A stretch of 18,606 bases of DNA, taken from assembly GCA_964522095.1 (NCBI GenBank), contig CAZFSO010000043.1, forward strand, positions 1 to 18,606, given 5' to 3'. Source of the stretch: UBA6054 sp964522095 (GTDB lineage Bacteria; Planctomycetota; Phycisphaerae; Phycisphaerales; UBA1924). Positions 15,845 through 18,606 of the stretch are shown here, piece by piece. Numbering within the stretch: the stretch's first letter is position 1; each line of letters begins with the position of its first letter. Made by a program: the position numbers and the translations under genes. Under the pieces are notes generated by a model. The model made no database searches, was not told the origin of the DNA, and saw nothing but the letters and a program-made list of their open reading frames with translations.

Positions 15845-15901
15845 GGGGGGGGGGCAGGGGGGAAAGTCGGGGTGGTCCGGGAACGGTCGGGGCGATCGGG
15901 G
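15845..15901 (+). other. G-run cluster with G-quadruplex potential upstream of small gene
   Basis: Runs of G on the plus strand at 15845-15854 (10), 15857-15862 (6), 15869-15872, 15879-15881, 15889-15892 and 15898-15901, with gaps of 2 to 7 nt, satisfy the usual G3+N1-7 quadruplex pattern. It sits in the 5' region of the gene at 15948, between it and the divergent tRNA promoter. Folding is predicted from pattern only. Confidence 0.5.
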
Positions 15902-15947
15902 TTCAGACGGGGGTGGCGGTGGCCGATGGCTCTGGGGGAGCCGCCGC

Positions 15948-16304
15948 ATGGATGCCAGCACCGCCGTTCAGAGCCGACTTGTCCCGCCCGCCGAGCCCGC
16001 GCCGGGGTTGCCCGGCGAGCGTCTGGCCGGGGCGTTGTGCTGGTGGGTGGACGCGGACGGGCGCCTGGGCGTCTCGCCGTGTGCCTCGCGGGTGGCGCAA
16101 GTGATTGGGGGAACGGTCGCGTCGGGCCGGGTCTGCCCGGAGTCCCGGATCGGCGTGATCGAGCGGGTCGGGGCGCGTGCGGCGGTGCTCGGCCTGGTCT
16201 CGCGCGAGGTGATCGACCTGCTGGCGGCCGGCTTCCCGGGCGTGCGCTGGGCGGTGGCCGACGTGCCGCCGCGGGGGGCGGCGCGCGGGCGTCCGGGCCG
16301 GTAA
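15948..16304 (+). CDS. Small uncharacterised protein (118 residues)
   Basis: Not recognised. Start chosen at ATG 15948 because GGGGGAG lies about 7 nt upstream; the frame is open further left but that part is low-complexity Gly/Arg and reads like non-coding G-rich DNA. Third codon positions are strongly G/C and the composition is protein-like, which supports a real gene. The chain is soluble-looking: a central segment LAGALCWWVDADGRLGV (beta-like), then alternating hydrophobic stretches (GVIERVGARAAVLGLVSREVIDLLAAGFPGV), and a Pro/Arg/Gly tail. It has three cysteines but no CxxC pair, no signal peptide and no clear membrane helix. It is divergent from tRNA-Ala and followed by 438 bp without a gene. 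No function is proposed. Confidence 0.6.
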   Translation: MDASTAVQSRLVPPAEPAPGLPGERLAGALCWWVDADGRLGVSPCASRVAQVIGGTVASGRVCPESRIGVIERVGARAAVLGLVSREVIDLLAAGFPGVRWAVADVPPRGAARGRPGR

Positions 16305-16663
16305 GCGTCCGGCGGACGGTTCGGCAGGCGGCTCGGCGAGCGGGCGGTCGGCCGTGCGGACTTGACCTGTGAGCGGGGCTTTGCACGGAATCCTCAGGCG
16401 TTCGGCCCGCGCGTGCGTCACGGACGACCGGGCTTGACGCCCGAGAACCGGCGTCGGCGCGCGGTTGGTGTGGAAGCGTGCGGCCTGGGCGGGTGTCGGA
16501 TCGGCGGCGACGGGCGGGATCGGTGAAGCCGCGGGCCGGGCGGGGTGGGCGCTTCGTACATCAGGGTCAGAGCGTCACGCACCGCCATGGGAGTGGCGAG
16601 CAAGGCCCGCTCTGCACAACCGAAGACCGGACGAATCGGAGAGGCCCCGGTCTCTCTCGGGCG

Positions 16664-16704
16664 CCGGGCGTCCCGCCGGTGCGGCGGGCGCCCGGTCGCT
16701 TTTG
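16664..16704 (+). terminator. Terminator-like hairpin before the zinc-ribbon gene
   Basis: CCGGGCG-T-CCCGCC (16664-16677) pairs with GGCGGG-CGCCCGG (16683-16695): 13 pairs with one bulged T and a GGTGC loop, followed by TCGCTTTTG. The U tract is short and interrupted. It would end any transcript from the preceding region and isolate the following promoter. Confidence 0.5.
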
Positions 16705-16726
16705 ACGTGTTGTGGGTTCACGGATC

Positions 16727-16736
16727 GTGGTATGGT
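16727..16736 (+). promoter_or_regulatory. Extended -10 promoter of the zinc-ribbon gene
   Basis: GTGGTATGGT gives TG-G-TATGGT, an extended -10, with a weak -35-like GTTGTG (16709-16714) 16 bp upstream. The -10 ends 6 nt before the ATG at 16743, so the mRNA would have almost no leader. A better-looking TTGACG at 16702 is 23 bp away and too distant to pair with it. Confidence 0.45.
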
Positions 16737-16742
16737 GGACGC

Positions 16743-18236
16743 ATGGCGTGGTCGTGGGCGGCTTGGGGGTTGGGGGCGGCGGGGCTGGGGTTGATAGCGT
16801 GGGCGCTGTGGTGGGACCGGGCGCGGGGGCGGTTGCGGTGTCGGAAGTGTTGGTATGACATGGCGGGAGAGAGACGAAGAGACGGAGACGGGGAGAGACG
16901 GAGAGACGAAGAGACGGAGAGACGGAGTGGTGGGGAGGAGGGCGTGTGTCCGGAGTGCGGGATGGGGCATGGGTCCGCGCGGGAAATGCGGCGGACGCGG
17001 CGGCGGTGGGGGTGGGTGGGGGTTGGGGTGGTGGGGGTTCTGGCCGGAGGGTTGGTGTGGTTGGCGTCGGCGTACCGCACGGGGCGTCTGGTGCAGATGA
17101 TGCCGACCTGGGTGCTGGTGGAGGCGATGCCGCTGTTCCCGCCGCCGTTCGAGGTGGGCCGGGTCAACAGGAACGACCCGGCGATGGAACTGGTGCATCG
17201 GTTGGCCGCACGGGCCGAGGGGGGGTCGGCGGCGGGGCCCGGGCCGCGGGCGATGTCGAACGCGGAGATCGCGGCGATGGTCCGCCGGATGGCGGAGGGC
17301 AACTGGTATGCGCCTGCGGGTTCGCCCCGGTGGGCGGAGACGACGGGGCGGTGGCTTGGCGCCCAGTGGTTCCGGTTCCAAGGCCCGGACGGGCCGCGGT
17401 ATCAGGACGGTTCGCCGGCAGACGCAGCGCTGTTGGAGGCGGTCGCGTTGCTGGACGCGGTGATGCCGGAGTGGCAGCCGCGGACGAGGCCGGCGTGGCC
17501 TGCGGGCGTGCCGGTGCGGATCAACTCGGGGTTGGCCCGGCCGGTCTGGCGCCCGGTGCGGGAGGATATCAACGAGGACGCGGCGTGGTCGGTGCGCGGG
17601 GCGGGGAAGCGGGGGAACGAGCGGGGCTTCCTGTCGCATTTCGAGCTGCCGCCGCTGGGATCGCCGGGGGACGAGGTGGTGCTGGACCTGCGGCTCGGGC
17701 TGCACACCGTTGAGTACTGGAAGCGGTCGGAGGACGAGGCTCCGGTGCGCGAGCAGGATTTTGTGCTGCGCTGGCGGGTCGTCGAGCGGGTCGAGGACGT
17801 TGCGGAGATGGTGGACAGCGCCGAGATCCGCGCGGCCATCGCCTCGGCACTGATCGCCAACGTGGGCGGGATGGTGGTGCCCGAGGAGATCGAGCCGTTC
17901 TGGCTGGGGAAAACGTTCGACGGCGTCGGGTTCGGGGTAAAGATGGAGGTGTTCGACGACAAGGGATTCCTCGCGAGCGGGTACTGCTGGTGGCTGGCGC
18001 GGGGCGGTGTGTTCGTCGAGCGTCAGCAAGGGGACCTCCGGCTGAGCGAGGGCTGGGAAGCCCGACTCATGGCGGGGATCGAGACGGGCGCGCTGCGCGT
18101 CCGGGCGACGGGCGAAGCGGCGGAAGGGCTGCGCCTGCTGGACGCGGACCGGGTGTGGGTCGGGCAGGTGGAGATGACGCTGTCGGAGGCATGGGTCATC
18201 GCGGACGGTGCGGACCCGGAGCCGCCCGCGGAGTGA
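16743..18236 (+). CDS. Membrane protein with interrupted zinc ribbon (RCRKCWYDM...CPECG family)
   Basis: 497 residues of a family I associate with Phycisphaerales planctomycetes; function unknown. The start at ATG 16743 puts a hydrophobic helix (about 4-24) first. The zinc ribbon follows, with C33/C36 in RCRKCWYDM and C69/C72 in CPECG. The 32 residues between the Cys pairs are dominated by ERRRD-type repeats encoded by an 8-bp DNA repeat, whereas zinc ribbons normally have a short linker here. A second membrane helix lies at about 89-111, after a basic RRTRRRW stretch. Residues 112-497 form a large mixed alpha/beta domain with no motif I recognise, probably outside the cytoplasm given two crossings and the positive-inside pattern. 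Codons in both membrane helices favour GGG glycine and produce G-runs, unlike the GGC preference of the upstream genes. A truncated paralogue starts 39 nt downstream. Confidence 0.8.
   Translation: MAWSWAAWGLGAAGLGLIAWALWWDRARGRLRCRKCWYDMAGERRRDGDGERRRDEETERRSGGEEGVCPECGMGHGSAREMRRTRRRWGWVGVGVVGVLAGGLVWLASAYRTGRLVQMMPTWVLVEAMPLFPPPFEVGRVNRNDPAMELVHRLAARAEGGSAAGPGPRAMSNAEIAAMVRRMAEGNWYAPAGSPRWAETTGRWLGAQWFRFQGPDGPRYQDGSPADAALLEAVALLDAVMPEWQPRTRPAWPAGVPVRINSGLARPVWRPVREDINEDAAWSVRGAGKRGNERGFLSHFELPPLGSPGDEVVLDLRLGLHTVEYWKRSEDEAPVREQDFVLRWRVVERVEDVAEMVDSAEIRAAIASALIANVGGMVVPEEIEPFWLGKTFDGVGFGVKMEVFDDKGFLASGYCWWLARGGVFVERQQGDLRLSEGWEARLMAGIETGALRVRATGEAAEGLRLLDADRVWVGQVEMTLSEAWVIADGADPEPPAE
16870..16927 (+). 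repeat. 8-bp tandem repeat (AGAGACGR) inside the zinc-ribbon linker
   Basis: Seven consecutive 8-bp units, AGAGACGA or AGAGACGG with one degenerate unit (AGACGGGG at 16886-16893), plus a partial. Because 8 is not a multiple of 3, the encoded pattern repeats every 24 bp as ERRRDG/ETERR-like residues, and gain or loss of one unit would shift the downstream frame. Confidence 0.9.
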
Positions 18237-18275
18237 GCGTCGTGTGCGTCCCCGGGTGGGGCGGAAGGGTGCTGG

Positions 18276-18606
18276 ATGGGCGTGTGGAACGTGCTCGCGT
18301 GGGGGTTGCTGGCGGTCGGCTTCGCGCTGGTGGCTTGGGCGTTGTGGTGGGACCGGGCGCGGGGGCGGTTGCGGTGTCGGAAGTGTTGGTATGACATGGG
18401 GGGAGAGAGACGAAGAGACGGAGAGACGGAGAGACGGAGGGGTGAAGGGGAGAATGGAGAGTCTGGGGAGAGGCCGGCGGGACGCCGGCCCCACCGTGGG
18501 GAGCGGCTGGTGGGACGCCGGCCCCACCGTGGGGTTGTGTGTCCGGAGTGCGGGACGGGGCATGGGTCGGTGGGGGCGATGCGGCGGACGCGGCGGCGGT
18601 GGGGGT
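18276..18606 (+). CDS. Second zinc-ribbon membrane protein, paralogue, 3' end outside window
   Basis: Frame open from ATG 18276 to the right edge (110 codons seen). The start is supported by GGAAGGG (18263-18269) 6 nt upstream. Architecture repeats that of the gene just before it: a hydrophobic helix (about 5-24), C34/C37 in RCRKCWYDM, then C89/C92 in CPECG, followed by the basic RRTRRRWG stretch that precedes the second helix. The linker between Cys pairs is 51 residues, even longer than in the first copy, because it holds an AGAGACGR tract and two copies of a 23-bp GC-rich element encoding GRRPHRG twice. The gap to the upstream stop is 39 nt, so the two are probably co-transcribed. The remaining C-terminal domain lies beyond the window. 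Function unknown. Confidence 0.8.
   Translation, partial: MGVWNVLAWGLLAVGFALVAWALWWDRARGRLRCRKCWYDMGGERRRDGETERRRGEGENGESGERPAGRRPHRGERLVGRRPHRGVVCPECGTGHGSVGAMRRTRRRWG
18406..18437 (+). repeat. 8-bp tandem repeat (AGAGACGR) in the second zinc-ribbon gene
   Basis: Four perfect units (one AGAGACGA, then three AGAGACGG), followed by decaying GGGGTGAA/GGGGAGAA-like sequence. It occupies the same place, right after the WYDM codons, as the seven-unit tract in the upstream paralogue. Confidence 0.9.
18472..18534. repeat. Tandem GC-rich hairpin repeat, 33-bp period
   Basis: An identical 23-bp sequence occurs at 18479-18501 and 18512-18534 (GGGACGCCGGCCCC... ending CCGTGGGG). Each copy contains CCCCA-CCG-TGGGG as a small inverted repeat. 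The first copy also forms GGCCGGC-GGGAC-GCCGGCC (18472-18490). The 33-bp period keeps the frame and encodes GRRPHRG twice. It is absent from the upstream paralogue and looks like a dispersed palindromic element. Confidence 0.85.

Larger units (their letters stand above)
16305..16742 (+). other. 438-bp intergenic region
   Basis: No supported gene. A small stem CGTCC/GGACG (16306-16318) follows the preceding stop. TTGACC at 16362 looks like a -35 but has no matching -10. Around 16572-16615 nested inverted repeats (AGAGCG/CGCTCT enclosing CGCCA/TGGCG) hint at RNA structure. The region ends with a terminator-like hairpin (16664-16695) and then a promoter for the next gene. A short RNA ending at that hairpin is possible, but nothing identifies a known RNA family. 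A 61-codon minus-strand frame (16418-16603) becomes Pro/Arg-rich after its first 17 residues and is not convincing. Confidence 0.5.

Noticed and set aside
15857..15872. GGGGGGAAAGTCGGGG resembling the conserved GAGGAAAGUCCGGGC of RNase P RNA
   Set aside because: Only a short partial match. No other RNase P core element follows and a small CDS begins within 90 bp.
16418..16603. 61-codon minus-strand frame starting MLATPMAVRDALTLMYEAP
   Set aside because: The first residues look protein-like but the rest is Pro/Arg-rich. No SD was seen, and the frame lies in a structured intergenic region.
16702..16707. TTGACG as the -35 of the zinc-ribbon promoter
   Set aside because: It is 23 bp from the TATGGT box, too far for a sigma-70-type promoter.

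Overview
This is a very GC-rich, protein-dense window from a Gram-negative-type bacterium, most likely a planctomycete of the Phycisphaerae/Phycisphaerales group. The lines of support are a two-Cys-pair zinc ribbon of the type RCRKCWYDM...CPECG with flanking membrane helices, a eukaryotic-like Ser/Thr kinase fused to TPR repeats, an FHA-GAF-SpoIIE/PP2C phosphatase, and outer-membrane machinery (GT9 heptosyltransferase, RND pump, secretin lipoprotein). The lineage call is inference from family knowledge; no search was run.

Layout. (1) 1-704: 3' part of a GT9 heptosyltransferase. (2) 814-3453 (+) a membrane-anchored Ser/Thr kinase with TPRs, and 3435-5123 (-) an FHA/GAF/PP2C phosphatase. The two genes are convergent and overlap by 19 bp at their ends. 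(3) 5225-10431 (+): a perfect 18-bp palindromic operator, then a TetR regulator, an RND membrane fusion protein and an HAE1-type RND pump as one overlapping operon with no outer-membrane channel gene. (4) 10432-10771: non-coding leader with a candidate promoter and hairpin. It is followed by an ABC exporter (10772-12721) and, 32 nt later, a secretin lipoprotein with an unusually long C-terminal extension (12754-15555). A bidirectional terminator then separates the secretin from a convergent tRNA-Ala(GGC) gene (15626-15700, minus strand). (5) 15948-16304: a small unrecognised protein preceded by a G-quadruplex-prone stretch. (6) 16305-16742: non-coding, ending in a terminator-like hairpin and a promoter. 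(7) 16743-18236 and 18276-window end: two tandem paralogous membrane zinc-ribbon proteins.

How it fits together. The kinase and phosphatase could be opposing arms of one phospho-signalling circuit. The TetR-MFP-RND block is an autoregulated efflux operon that must borrow a TolC-like channel from elsewhere. The ABC exporter and the orphan secretin look co-transcribed, which is an uncommon pairing.

The most unusual signal is a set of repeats that sit in frame inside coding regions. A 66-bp duplication with a strong hairpin lies in the phosphatase. An 8-bp tandem repeat (AGAGACGR) lies between the two Cys pairs of both zinc-ribbon paralogues. A 33-bp-period GC-rich hairpin repeat lies in the second paralogue only. 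The very long antisense open frames, up to 1300 codons, are GC-content artefacts and were left out.
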